From NCBI RefSeq assembly GCF_003646465.1, contig NZ_QZEX01000001.1, positions 248,001 through 312,000 on the forward strand: a stretch of DNA of 64,000 nt, given 5' to 3'. This document shows, in pieces, positions 18,961-26,305 of this stretch (its first letter is position 1; every line of letters begins with the position of its first letter). The translations under genes and the position numbers were made by a program. The stretch is from Chachezhania antarctica. Lineage in GTDB: Bacteria; Pseudomonadota; Alphaproteobacteria; Rhodobacterales; Rhodobacteraceae. The notes under the pieces are model-generated. The model did no database searches, was not told where the DNA came from, and was given only the letters and a program-made list of their open reading frames with translations.

Positions 18961-19746
18961 CTATTCGATCGGGGCCAAAAGCTCCAGCGAGGTGACCAGC
19001 GGCCGGACGCCATGGCTGTGATCCTCTTCGAAGACGTTCCCGTTCACCACCCAGTTCAGAAGCGAACGGTAGTTCACCTTCAGGCACATCGGCCGGACCG
19101 ACCACGTGACCTGCAGTGGGGAGCAGATGGCGTGGTTGTAGCTTGTCCCGGTGGTAGAACCCCGGAACACGACCGGCGGGCCGGTCACTTCGGGCAACGC
19201 CCGCGGCTGCGGCCGGCCATTCGACATGTGGCCCTGGTGGACATAGTCCATGAAATCTTCAGCGCGGTCGTCGTTCACGACCAGGAAGACCTGGCTTTCC
19301 ACCCGCAGCACCGGGTTGGCGCAGGCCTTCGACAGGCATGATCCCAGGCCCGGCCCCGGCGTGACATCGCACGAGCTGAAGACCCAGTGCACTTCGATCG
19401 TGTCGCCGGGCTTCACGCCCTTGAACGCGCCGCGCCCGTGGGCGGGATCTTCCAGTTCCTGGGCGGTCAGGTTTTCCGTTTCATTGCACTTCCACCCGCC
19501 ATGCGGGCCATCACCGGCGGAAACCGAAAATCCCGGCCCCCGGTGTTCGGCATTGGTATGGGTATGGATGTTGCACAGGTTCATGTCCGTGCGCGCCGGC
19601 GCCATCGGGAAGCTCTGCGTGTTCCGTCCCTTGGGCATGGAGATATCCCGCGGCGTCTGTGGCCCGTAACCACGGCAGATCTGGGCGGCCTGCGCCGGCA
19701 ACGCCAGCGGCAACGCGACAAGAAAGGCAATCAACATGCGGATCAT
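18961..19746 (-). CDS. Secreted delta-class carbonic anhydrase-like protein
   Basis: 261 residues with a clear signal peptide (about 1-20, LALPAQA-A) and many cysteines (C24, C58, C87 and others), suggesting a disulfide-rich periplasmic protein. The motif C58-N-I-H61-T-H63-T-N-A-E-H68 offers an HxH plus His metal site, and SLLNWVVNG and SYNHAICSPLQVTWSVRP follow. I associate this pattern with bacterial proteins annotated as delta-class carbonic anhydrases, from memory of family sequence and not from a search. If correct, it hydrates CO2 in the periplasm. It stands alone, between the amidohydrolase and petR. Confidence 0.6.
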   Translation of the reverse strand: MIRMLIAFLVALPLALPAQAAQICRGYGPQTPRDISMPKGRNTQSFPMAPARTDMNLCNIHTHTNAEHRGPGFSVSAGDGPHGGWKCNETENLTAQELEDPAHGRGAFKGVKPGDTIEVHWVFSSCDVTPGPGLGSCLSKACANPVLRVESQVFLVVNDDRAEDFMDYVHQGHMSNGRPQPRALPEVTGPPVVFRGSTTGTSYNHAICSPLQVTWSVRPMCLKVNYRSLLNWVVNGNVFEEDHSHGVRPLVTSLELLAPIE

Positions 19747-19830
19747 GGCCAGATTCCTTACCTAAAGGAGCACTCTCTCCGAGTGTGCCTGAAGGAGATT
19801 AAGGAACCCCTTTCGGTACAGCCGTCGCCG

Positions 19831-20532
19831 TCAGTCCGGCGCCAGCATGTAGCCCGCCCCGCGCACCGTCTGCAGGTAGCGGGGCTGTTTAGGATCAGCT
19901 TCGATCTTGCGTCTGAGGCGGGTGATCTGCACGTCCACCGCGCGTTCCTGCGCCTGCCCCCGGTCACGGCCAAGGTCTTCGACTAGCTTGGTCCGGCTGA
20001 TCACTTCGCCAGGGCAGGCCGAGAAGATGCGCATCAACTGGCTTTCCGTCGCCGTCAGGTGAACGATGTCGGTGCCCTGCCACATCTCTCCGCGTTCCAT
20101 GTCATAGCGGATGTCACCCAGCGTCAGGATCTTGGGCCCGGTCGATTCCTGCGTCACCTCGGGCATGCGGCGCAGGATGGCGTTGATGCGCAACAGCAGC
20201 TCGCGCGGTTCGAACGGCTTCACAAGGTAATCGTCGGCCCCGGCCTCCAGCCCCGCGATGCGGTCATCGGTTTCCCCCCGCGCCGTCAGCAGCAGGATCG
20301 GGGTCGTCCGGGTTTCGCGGATTGCGTGGGTCAGCGACACGCCGTCTTCCCCCGGCATCATCACGTCGAGCACGATCATGTCGAAATCCAGACCGTCCAG
20401 CACGCGCCGCGCATGGGCCGCATCGCGGGCCGAGGTGACAAGGAAACCGTTCCGGCGCAGGAACTTCTTCAGCAGGTCGCGGATCCGTTCGTCATCGTCC
20501 ACGATCAGCAGGTGCGCATCCAGTGCCGTCAT
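19831..20532 (-). CDS. petR: OmpR-type response regulator PetR
   Basis: Two-domain response regulator of 233 residues. The receiver has D12-D13-D14, the phospho-acceptor D56 in IVLDVMMPG, and K in DDYLVKPFEP. The C-terminal winged helix contains LTATESQLMRIF, ERAVDVQITRLRRKIE and YLQTVRGAGYML. The MarR-response regulator pair with TGATG overlap matches petP-petR of Rhodobacter, where both genes are needed for cytochrome bc1 expression. No histidine kinase is adjacent. The ATG at 20532 is preferred to the GTG directly upstream. Confidence 0.85.
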   Translation of the reverse strand: MTALDAHLLIVDDDERIRDLLKKFLRRNGFLVTSARDAAHARRVLDGLDFDMIVLDVMMPGEDGVSLTHAIRETRTTPILLLTARGETDDRIAGLEAGADDYLVKPFEPRELLLRINAILRRMPEVTQESTGPKILTLGDIRYDMERGEMWQGTDIVHLTATESQLMRIFSACPGEVISRTKLVEDLGRDRGQAQERAVDVQITRLRRKIEADPKQPRYLQTVRGAGYMLAPD

Positions 20533-21041
20533 CACGCGCGGTCCTTCAGGGTCGAATACACGCGGTGTGTATCGGCGTTCATCATGGCTTCCAGCACCCG
20601 GCGGAACCCGGCGACGGCTTCCGGCCCGGCATCGCGATACGCCTTGCGCATCCGGGCGCGCTGCGCTTCGGACAGGCGGGATTCAAGATCCTTGCCGGCG
20701 TCGGTCAGATGCAGGTGCCGTTCGCGCCGATCGGTATTGCCGACACGGCTTTCCACCAGCCCCTGTTCCACCAGCGCGCGCAGCACGCGGTTCAATGACT
20801 GCTTGGTCACGCCAAGGATCGCCAGAAGGTTGTTCACCGTCGTCCCCGGCGCGCGGTTGATGAAATGGATCGCCCGGTGATGCGCCCGGCCCAGACCGAG
20901 GTCCGCCAGGATCATGTCCGGATCGGCTGTGAACCCGCGATAGGCAAAGTACATCGCCTCGATCCCCTGCCGGAGCTGTTCGTCCGTCAGGAAGAGAAGA
21001 TCGCCTCCGCCCGGGATCTGTACGGCCCGCCCGCTCGTCAT
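20532..21041 (-). CDS. petP: MarR-family regulator PetP
   Basis: 169-residue MarR-type winged-helix protein. LAILGVTKQSLNRVLRALVEQG is the recognition region and VGNTDRRERHLHLTDAG the wing. Its stop overlaps the petR start (TGATG), so the two are translationally coupled. In Rhodobacter capsulatus PetP and PetR act together on respiratory genes; here the pet operon itself is not in the window. It is divergent from ilvE across 297 bp. Confidence 0.82.
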   Translation of the reverse strand: MTSGRAVQIPGGGDLLFLTDEQLRQGIEAMYFAYRGFTADPDMILADLGLGRAHHRAIHFINRAPGTTVNNLLAILGVTKQSLNRVLRALVEQGLVESRVGNTDRRERHLHLTDAGKDLESRLSEAQRARMRKAYRDAGPEAVAGFRRVLEAMMNADTHRVYSTLKDRA

Positions 21042-21128
21042 GCCGTGTTACCCCTTGTTTCCCATCGGTCTCTCCCGTCCCGCGCACTGTGTGATGCGCG
21101 AAGAATTCTCCCTTGTCACCCGCCAATT

Positions 21129-21157
21129 CCCGCTTTACTGGCGCCCGCCAGAGCGGG
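21129..21157. other. Nested hairpin between petP and ilvE
   Basis: CCCGCT, tta, CTGGCG, cc, CGCCAG, AGCGGG: two stacked 6-bp stems with a 3-nt bulge. It lies about 90 nt upstream of petP and before the ilvE promoter candidate. It could be a petP leader structure. No T run follows on either strand. The rest of this 297-bp gap shows nothing else. Confidence 0.4.
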
Positions 21158-21183
21158 ATTTGGGCCAATTTAAGTCAGCCTCG

Positions 21184-21212
21184 TTGACATTCCAAGAGTG
21201 AAAGGCTATCGA
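21184..21212 (+). promoter_or_regulatory. Candidate promoter for ilvE
   Basis: A perfect TTGACA (21184-21189) is followed by a 17-nt spacer and TATCGA (21207-21212). The -10 is weak (3 of 6). It would give a 5' leader of about 120 nt before the ilvE ATG. Confidence 0.4.
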
Positions 21213-21338
21213 GTCGCCGCATGAACGTAATATTGTGTCCGCTTTCGACCCTATTGCGCAATCATTGCAAAAATCGAGGGGCCGGTCGGTAACCACCGGG
21301 CCGGAGTGACTGACAGACCGCAGCTAAGGAACGGGCCC

Positions 21339-22205
21339 ATGCCGGGATATGACGAACTGGAAGGCAAGATCTGGATGGACGGCCAGATGGTCGACTGGAA
21401 GGACGCGAAGATTCACGTACTGAGTCACGCGCTGCACTATGCCTCGGCGGTATTCGAGGGCGAGCGGTCCTATAACGGCAAGATCTTCGCCTCGCGCGCC
21501 CATTCCGAACGACTGAAGAACTCGGCCCAGCTGATGGACTTCGACATTCCCTATTCGGTCGATGAGATCGAGGAGGCGAAAGCCGCCGTCCTGAAGGCCA
21601 ACAACCAGTCCGACGCCTATGTGCGTGCCTTTGCATGGCGCGGCGCGGGCGAGGACATGGGCGTATCGGCGATCCGCAACCCCGTCCGCATGGCCATCGC
21701 GTCGTGGCAGTGGGGCGCGTATTACGGCGACGCCAAGATGAAGGGCGCCAAGCTCGACATCTCGAAATGGAAACGGCCCAGCCCGGAAACGATCCCGTCG
21801 AAGGCAAAGGCCGCCGGGCTTTACATGATCTGCACGATGTCCAAGCACGCGGCCGAGGCCAAGGGCTGTTCCGATGCGCTGATGATGGATTACCGCGGCT
21901 ACGTGGCCGAGGCGACGGGCGCCAACATCTTCTTCACCAAGGACGGCGAAGTGCATACGCCCAAGGCCGACTGCTTCCTTGACGGGATCACCCGCAAGAC
22001 GGTGATGGGCATGCTGGAAGAGCGCCAGATCAAGGTGCACGAACGCCACATCATGCCGGAAGAGCTGGAAGGCTTCGAACAGTGCTGGCTGACCGGCACC
22101 GCGGCGGAAGTGACCCCGGTGGGCCAGATCGGCACCTACAACTTCGAAGTGGGCACGATGGCCCGCGACATCGCGGAAGGCTACGAAAAGCTCGTCCGCG
22201 CCTGA
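21339..22205 (+). CDS. ilvE: Branched-chain amino acid aminotransferase IlvE
   Basis: PLP fold-type IV enzyme that exchanges amino groups between glutamate and the branched-chain 2-oxo acids. The 288-residue product has HVLSHALHYASAVFEGERSY, SDALMMDYRGYVAEATGANIFF and LDGITRKTVMGML, all IlvE hallmarks. The ATG at 21339 is chosen because TAAGGA lies 8-9 nt upstream; the in-frame GTG at 21306 lacks one. The gene is monocistronic, bounded by a candidate promoter and a strong terminator. A second class-IV aminotransferase lies at 47.5-48.5 kb. Confidence 0.94.
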   Translation: MPGYDELEGKIWMDGQMVDWKDAKIHVLSHALHYASAVFEGERSYNGKIFASRAHSERLKNSAQLMDFDIPYSVDEIEEAKAAVLKANNQSDAYVRAFAWRGAGEDMGVSAIRNPVRMAIASWQWGAYYGDAKMKGAKLDISKWKRPSPETIPSKAKAAGLYMICTMSKHAAEAKGCSDALMMDYRGYVAEATGANIFFTKDGEVHTPKADCFLDGITRKTVMGMLEERQIKVHERHIMPEELEGFEQCWLTGTAAEVTPVGQIGTYNFEVGTMARDIAEGYEKLVRA

Positions 22206-22232
22206 TCTTCGCGTTCAAGGACGACCGAACAG

Positions 22233-22264
22233 AAGCCCCGGTGCCCCGTGCGCCGGGGCTTTTT
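22233..22264 (+). terminator. Rho-independent terminator of ilvE
   Basis: AAGCCCCGG, an 11-nt loop and CCGGGGCTT form a 9-bp perfect stem followed by a T run, 27 nt after the ilvE stop. The remaining 160 nt up to the next ATG show no further gene. Confidence 0.85.
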
Positions 22265-22423
22265 CGTGTCTGCCGCCTGCCCTTCGCACACAAGACGGCC
22301 CGGCAACGATCAGATGTTTTTTCCCCGCCCGGGGGTCGCAAAAGGCGAAACCCGTTGTAACGTGAGTTCAAAACCAAGGTACCAAGTGACGTGTAACGAG
22401 TAAAAACAGGGGGTAAGTACGCC

Positions 22424-23707
22424 ATGGCGCTGTCAGATCGCGCGAAGACAATCCTATCCGGGGCCGCGGGCAATATCGTCGAATGGTTCGACTTTGCCGT
22501 TTACGGCTACCTCGCGGCCATCATCGGTCACAACTTCTTTCCATCCGAAGATCCGTTCGTGTCGACCGTTGCCGCCTTCGGCACCTTCGCCGCCGGGTAC
22601 CTGATGCGGCCCATCGGCGGGGCGTTCTTCGGCTATATCGGCGACCGGTACGGTGAACGGGTTGTCCTGCTGTGGTCGGTGCTGATGATGGGCGGGGCAT
22701 CGGGACTGATCGCGATAATGCCGACCTATGCCGAGATCGGGTATTTCGCCTCCATCGGGCTGGTGATGCTGCGGATGATCCAGGGGTTCTCGGTTGGTGG
22801 AGAGTTCACCGGGTCCATCGTCTATCTTGTAAAATCGGCCCGCAGATCGCAGCGCGGGATCGTTGGCGCGACGGCCAATACCGGTGCGATCCTGGGTTTT
22901 CTTGTCGGATCGGGGGTGGCCGCGATCCTGACGACAACGCTGTCGTCCGAGGACATGCACCAGTGGGGCTGGCGCATTCCCTTCGCGATCGGCGTGCTGA
23001 TCGCGGGGCTCGCGTTCTTCATGCGGACCGGCGGGCTGACCTCGGGCGAGGAGGAGGAGGAAGACGACGGCACGGCCCAGGAGATCGAGGAAGAGGACGA
23101 CGATATCTCGGTCGGGCATGCGCTGAAGCATTACTGGCCGATCATCCTGAAGTTCCTGCCGCTGGTGGCGGCGACGAACATTGCCTTCTACGCGATGTTC
23201 ACCTTCTCGATCGATTTCATGTCGACGCATTACCACGTCAAGGAATCGCTGGTTCTCGACATCAACACGCTGAACATGGGGCTCATGGCGCTGTTCATCC
23301 TGCTGGGCGGCTGGCTGGCCGACAAGCTGGGGCGCAAGCCCGTGCTGCTGCTGACGATGGGATCGCTGGTGGTGCTGTCGCTGCCGTTTTCCTGGCTGAT
23401 GTTCCATTCCGATCCGACGATGATCTTCCTGGGCCAGCTTGGCTTCGCCGCGATGTGCGGTTTCGGACTTGGGGTGAACCCGGTGACGCTGGTGGAATGG
23501 GCCCCGCACAACGCGCGGAACACGGTGATTTCGGTCGGCTACAATATCACGCTGGCGATCTTCGGCGGCACGACGCCGGTCGTGGCGGCATGGCTGATCA
23601 AGGAGACCGATTTCGTTTTCTCGCCCATCCTCTACATCATGGTCGTCGCCGCGATCGCCTTCGGGGTGGTGGTGATGTCGAAGGAAACGAAGGGGAAGCA
23701 TCTCTGA
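22424..23707 (+). CDS. MFS transporter, metabolite:H+ symporter (MHS) type
   Basis: 427-residue inner-membrane carrier with about 12 transmembrane segments. NIVEWFDFAVYGYLA at the N-terminus, FFGYIGDRYGERVVLLW in loop 2-3, LRMIQGFSVGGEFTGS in TM4, and GWLADKLGRKPVLLL in loop 8-9 are typical of the MHS family (ProP, ShiA, citrate and dicarboxylate carriers). The substrate is unknown. The central cytoplasmic loop holds a very acidic stretch (about residues 206-224: GEEEEEDDGTAQEIEEEDDD), unusual for the family and perhaps a sensor or regulatory segment. GGGGGT lies 10 nt before the ATG. Confidence 0.85.
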   Translation: MALSDRAKTILSGAAGNIVEWFDFAVYGYLAAIIGHNFFPSEDPFVSTVAAFGTFAAGYLMRPIGGAFFGYIGDRYGERVVLLWSVLMMGGASGLIAIMPTYAEIGYFASIGLVMLRMIQGFSVGGEFTGSIVYLVKSARRSQRGIVGATANTGAILGFLVGSGVAAILTTTLSSEDMHQWGWRIPFAIGVLIAGLAFFMRTGGLTSGEEEEEDDGTAQEIEEEDDDISVGHALKHYWPIILKFLPLVAATNIAFYAMFTFSIDFMSTHYHVKESLVLDINTLNMGLMALFILLGGWLADKLGRKPVLLLTMGSLVVLSLPFSWLMFHSDPTMIFLGQLGFAAMCGFGLGVNPVTLVEWAPHNARNTVISVGYNITLAIFGGTTPVVAAWLIKETDFVFSPILYIMVVAAIAFGVVVMSKETKGKHL

Positions 23708-23937
23708 AGGGATGCAGATCACGCGCCATCCGACATTCATCCGACGAGAGAAGGGCAGCGCCCGAGCCTGGGTGGGCGCTTGCCACGAGGGGTCTGGAGT
23801 GAGGCGTCCTTGTCCCGCGCTGCATTGGTTCGGAGGGGACATCACCCATGCGCCCTCCCGGGGGAGGGTCGGGGGCGGCCCGGGGTGCCCCCGGGTCAAA
23901 CGACAAGTGAATGTCGGGACGCCGGGGGCACGGTTCA

Positions 23938-24888
23938 CTACCCCTTCTGGTCCGCCATCCCGCGCTGGCGGGCGCGTTCCAGCCCCAGTTGGCGTTCGCG
24001 CCAGATGACCAGCGCGTTCCCCGCGATCACCAGCGCGGCACCCGACAGAACCATCACCGTCGGCACCTCGGAAAACCAGACATACCCGATCACCAGCGCG
24101 AACAGCATCGAGCTGTAATCGTAGGGCGCCAAGAACGACGCCGGCGCGTAGCGGTACGAGAACGTGATCAGGATCTGCCCCGCCCCGCCGATGATCCCCG
24201 TAAGAATAAGCAGCACCAGCGTCTGCCCGTCGGGCACGACCCAGCCGAAGGGCAGCGTGAACAGCGCCGCGACGGTCGAGGTCAGCGTGAAATAGAAGAC
24301 GATTGTCGCAGGCTTTTCCGTCGTGACCATCCGCCGGACGTGGATCTGCACATAGGCCCGCGCCGCCGTGGCCCCCAGAATGCACAGCGCGCCGACGGCT
24401 GCCATGTCTGCCGCCGCAAGGCCGTTGCCCAGCCGCGGCCAGATCATGATCACGACACCGACAAGGCCGATTCCCACGGCCGAAATCCGGATCGCCCGGA
24501 TCTTTTCCCCAAGGATGATCGCCGCGAGGATGACCACGAACAGCGGCGCGGCAAAGGTGATCGCCGTCGCCTCGGGCAGCGAGATCATGCCAAGACCGGC
24601 AAACATCAGCCCCATCGCCAGCGTCCCGATCACTCCGCGGATGATGTGGTCGAGAGGCCGCGCCGTCTTCAATCCGTCCTGCAGCTCTCCCCTCGCGATC
24701 AGCGGGATCAGGATCAGCGGAAAGGCGAAGAACGACCGGAAGAACACGGCCTCCCCCGCCGGAACCGTGTCCGAAAGGGCCTTCACGATCGCCGACATCA
24801 CGCTGAACAGGAAGATCGCCGACAGGTACAGCCCCGCGCCACGCGCCGGTTTGTGAGAGGTCATGGGGGTCGATGCAGGTGTCGGCAT
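23938..24888 (-). CDS. EamA/DMT-family permease
   Basis: 316-residue drug/metabolite transporter with ten predicted membrane segments in two EamA repeats (first about 20-150, second about 165-305; the second contains APYDYSSMLFALVIGYVWFSE). The substrate is unknown. Start at the ATG 24888 (AGGG 9 nt upstream); the reading frame is open to a TTG at 24924. It converges with the MFS gene; the 230-nt gap between them holds only GC-rich hairpins (CCCTCCC/GGGAGGG around 23852) that may terminate both. Confidence 0.85.
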   Translation of the reverse strand: MPTPASTPMTSHKPARGAGLYLSAIFLFSVMSAIVKALSDTVPAGEAVFFRSFFAFPLILIPLIARGELQDGLKTARPLDHIIRGVIGTLAMGLMFAGLGMISLPEATAITFAAPLFVVILAAIILGEKIRAIRISAVGIGLVGVVIMIWPRLGNGLAAADMAAVGALCILGATAARAYVQIHVRRMVTTEKPATIVFYFTLTSTVAALFTLPFGWVVPDGQTLVLLILTGIIGGAGQILITFSYRYAPASFLAPYDYSSMLFALVIGYVWFSEVPTVMVLSGAALVIAGNALVIWRERQLGLERARQRGMADQKG

Positions 24889-24983
24889 GGCCGCGACCCT
24901 GCGCTTGTGCCGGAAAAAGTACAATGGGATTGAGCCAATTCGAGGGATCCGGCAACCCGGCTATTCCCGGGCTGCAAGGCCCG

Positions 24984-25574
24984 TCACATCTGCTCCATCA
25001 GCTCCGCGTGACGCGCGGTGAAGGCCGCGCGCACCTCCAGCGGGGGGCGCAGACGGATCTGGCAGGCAGCGACCGACGCCTCGTCGGGGCGGCCGAAGAA
25101 CTTCGTGGCCTCGGTCCGGGTGAAGCCCGCGATCTCCACCGCTTCCATCCAGGCGCTGACCTTGTCGGCGCGTTTGATCTGCTGCTTCACCGTCTTGGGC
25201 AGCATGGCCGGCAGCCCGAACCGCAGGTGGATCGCGGCGGCCAGCCTGTCGTCGAGGTCACCGTACCCCGCGCCGACCGCGGCCTTGACCGGCGAGATCA
25301 TGTCACCGATCACGTATTCGGGTGCGTCGTGCAGAAGGGCCGCCAGACGCCATTTCACCGGCGCACTGGGAGCGATCCGGGCGAAGATCTCTTCCACCAG
25401 CAGGGAATGTTCGGCGACCGAATAGGCGAAATCACCCTTCGTCTGCCCGTTCCAGCGGGCGACGAAGGCCAGGCCATGGGCGATGTCCTCGATCTCGATA
25501 TCCAGCGGAGTCGGATCGAGCAGGTCGAGCCTGCGGCCCGACAGCATCCTTTGCCATGCCCGTGCCTGTTTCAA
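24984..25574 (-). CDS. HD-domain phosphohydrolase, YfbR-like
   Basis: 196-residue metal-dependent hydrolase. The ligands are visible as H in SVAEHSLLVEE, the HD pair in AALLHDAPEYVIGDM, and D in IKRADKVSAWMEA. APEYVIGDMISPVK is close to the YfbR group of 5'-deoxynucleotidases, so a role in nucleotide clean-up is likely but not certain. It stands alone, upstream of the DMT permease on the same strand. Confidence 0.75.
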   Translation of the reverse strand: MKQARAWQRMLSGRRLDLLDPTPLDIEIEDIAHGLAFVARWNGQTKGDFAYSVAEHSLLVEEIFARIAPSAPVKWRLAALLHDAPEYVIGDMISPVKAAVGAGYGDLDDRLAAAIHLRFGLPAMLPKTVKQQIKRADKVSAWMEAVEIAGFTRTEATKFFGRPDEASVAACQIRLRPPLEVRAAFTARHAELMEQM

Positions 25575-25648
25575 ATCACGCCCCCGATCTCGTTTCGGGC
25601 CGGGTCATGCCGCCAAAAAGGCCGGGCCGCAAGCCCCGCTTCCACCGC

Positions 25649-26305
25649 TTACTCGTAGGACGCGGAGCGGGGCGGATACTTGCCGGAATGCGCCGCCACA
25701 CGCCGGATCGTCCATTCCACAGCGTCGCGCATCGCATCGCCCAGCGCTTCGTCGAAGGCCTTCACGATATCGGGGGTCTCGTCGCTGACCGAGATCACGG
25801 CCTCCTCGAAAGAAGACGAGGCGATGATGTGATCGTCATAGGCCTCCAGCACCTTGATGTTCAGCCGCACGTCGACCTGCAGCACCGTAGGATCCCCTTC
25901 GGCGGAAATCACCTGCGCCTGGAACTCCCGCAGGTCGGTGATCACCGTGTAATCGGCCCGGATGCCAACGGCCGACTGCCCGACCGAGGACACCTTGCCC
26001 GTGTTCTCGAAGCTTTCGATCAGCAGGCTCTGCACGATCAGCGGCGCCCGGTCGACCCAGCGGCCTTCGGACACGTACTGGACCTGAAGCGGCGTCGGCT
26101 GCACCGCGATCCGGTTGGTATTCACCGCGGCCGAGGCTGTCGGTTCCTCGACCACGATCTGGACGCCCAGGTTCGGAAGGTTCCTGGCGAAGGTGCTTTT
26201 CGGCGTCAGCAGGTACAGGTCGGTCGGCGTGGTCACGCCCAGCCCGGCACAGGCGCCGGTCACCAGGACGATCAGAAGGGCGGGGACAAAACGGGGATAC
26301 ATCAT
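25649..26305 (-). CDS. PqiC-like lipoprotein of the MCE transport system
   Basis: 218-residue ABC-type transport auxiliary lipoprotein. A short signal sequence ends in a lipobox-like V-T-G-A-C19, followed by TPTDLYLLTPKSTFARNLP, which is typical of the PqiC/LptE-like domain. It is expected to sit at the inner leaflet of the outer membrane and receive the MCE tunnel. Its ATG pair overlaps the mlaD stop (ATGATGA), so it is the last gene of the four-gene operon. Confidence 0.82.
   Translation of the reverse strand: MMYPRFVPALLIVLVTGACAGLGVTTPTDLYLLTPKSTFARNLPNLGVQIVVEEPTASAAVNTNRIAVQPTPLQVQYVSEGRWVDRAPLIVQSLLIESFENTGKVSSVGQSAVGIRADYTVITDLREFQAQVISAEGDPTVLQVDVRLNIKVLEAYDDHIIASSSFEEAVISVSDETPDIVKAFDEALGDAMRDAVEWTIRRVAAHSGKYPPRSASYE

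Noticed and set aside
22454-24955. Open frame of 833 codons on the minus strand across the MFS gene and the DMT gene
   Set aside because: It spans two well-supported genes and a gap, has no recognisable domain and looks like a GC-driven shadow.
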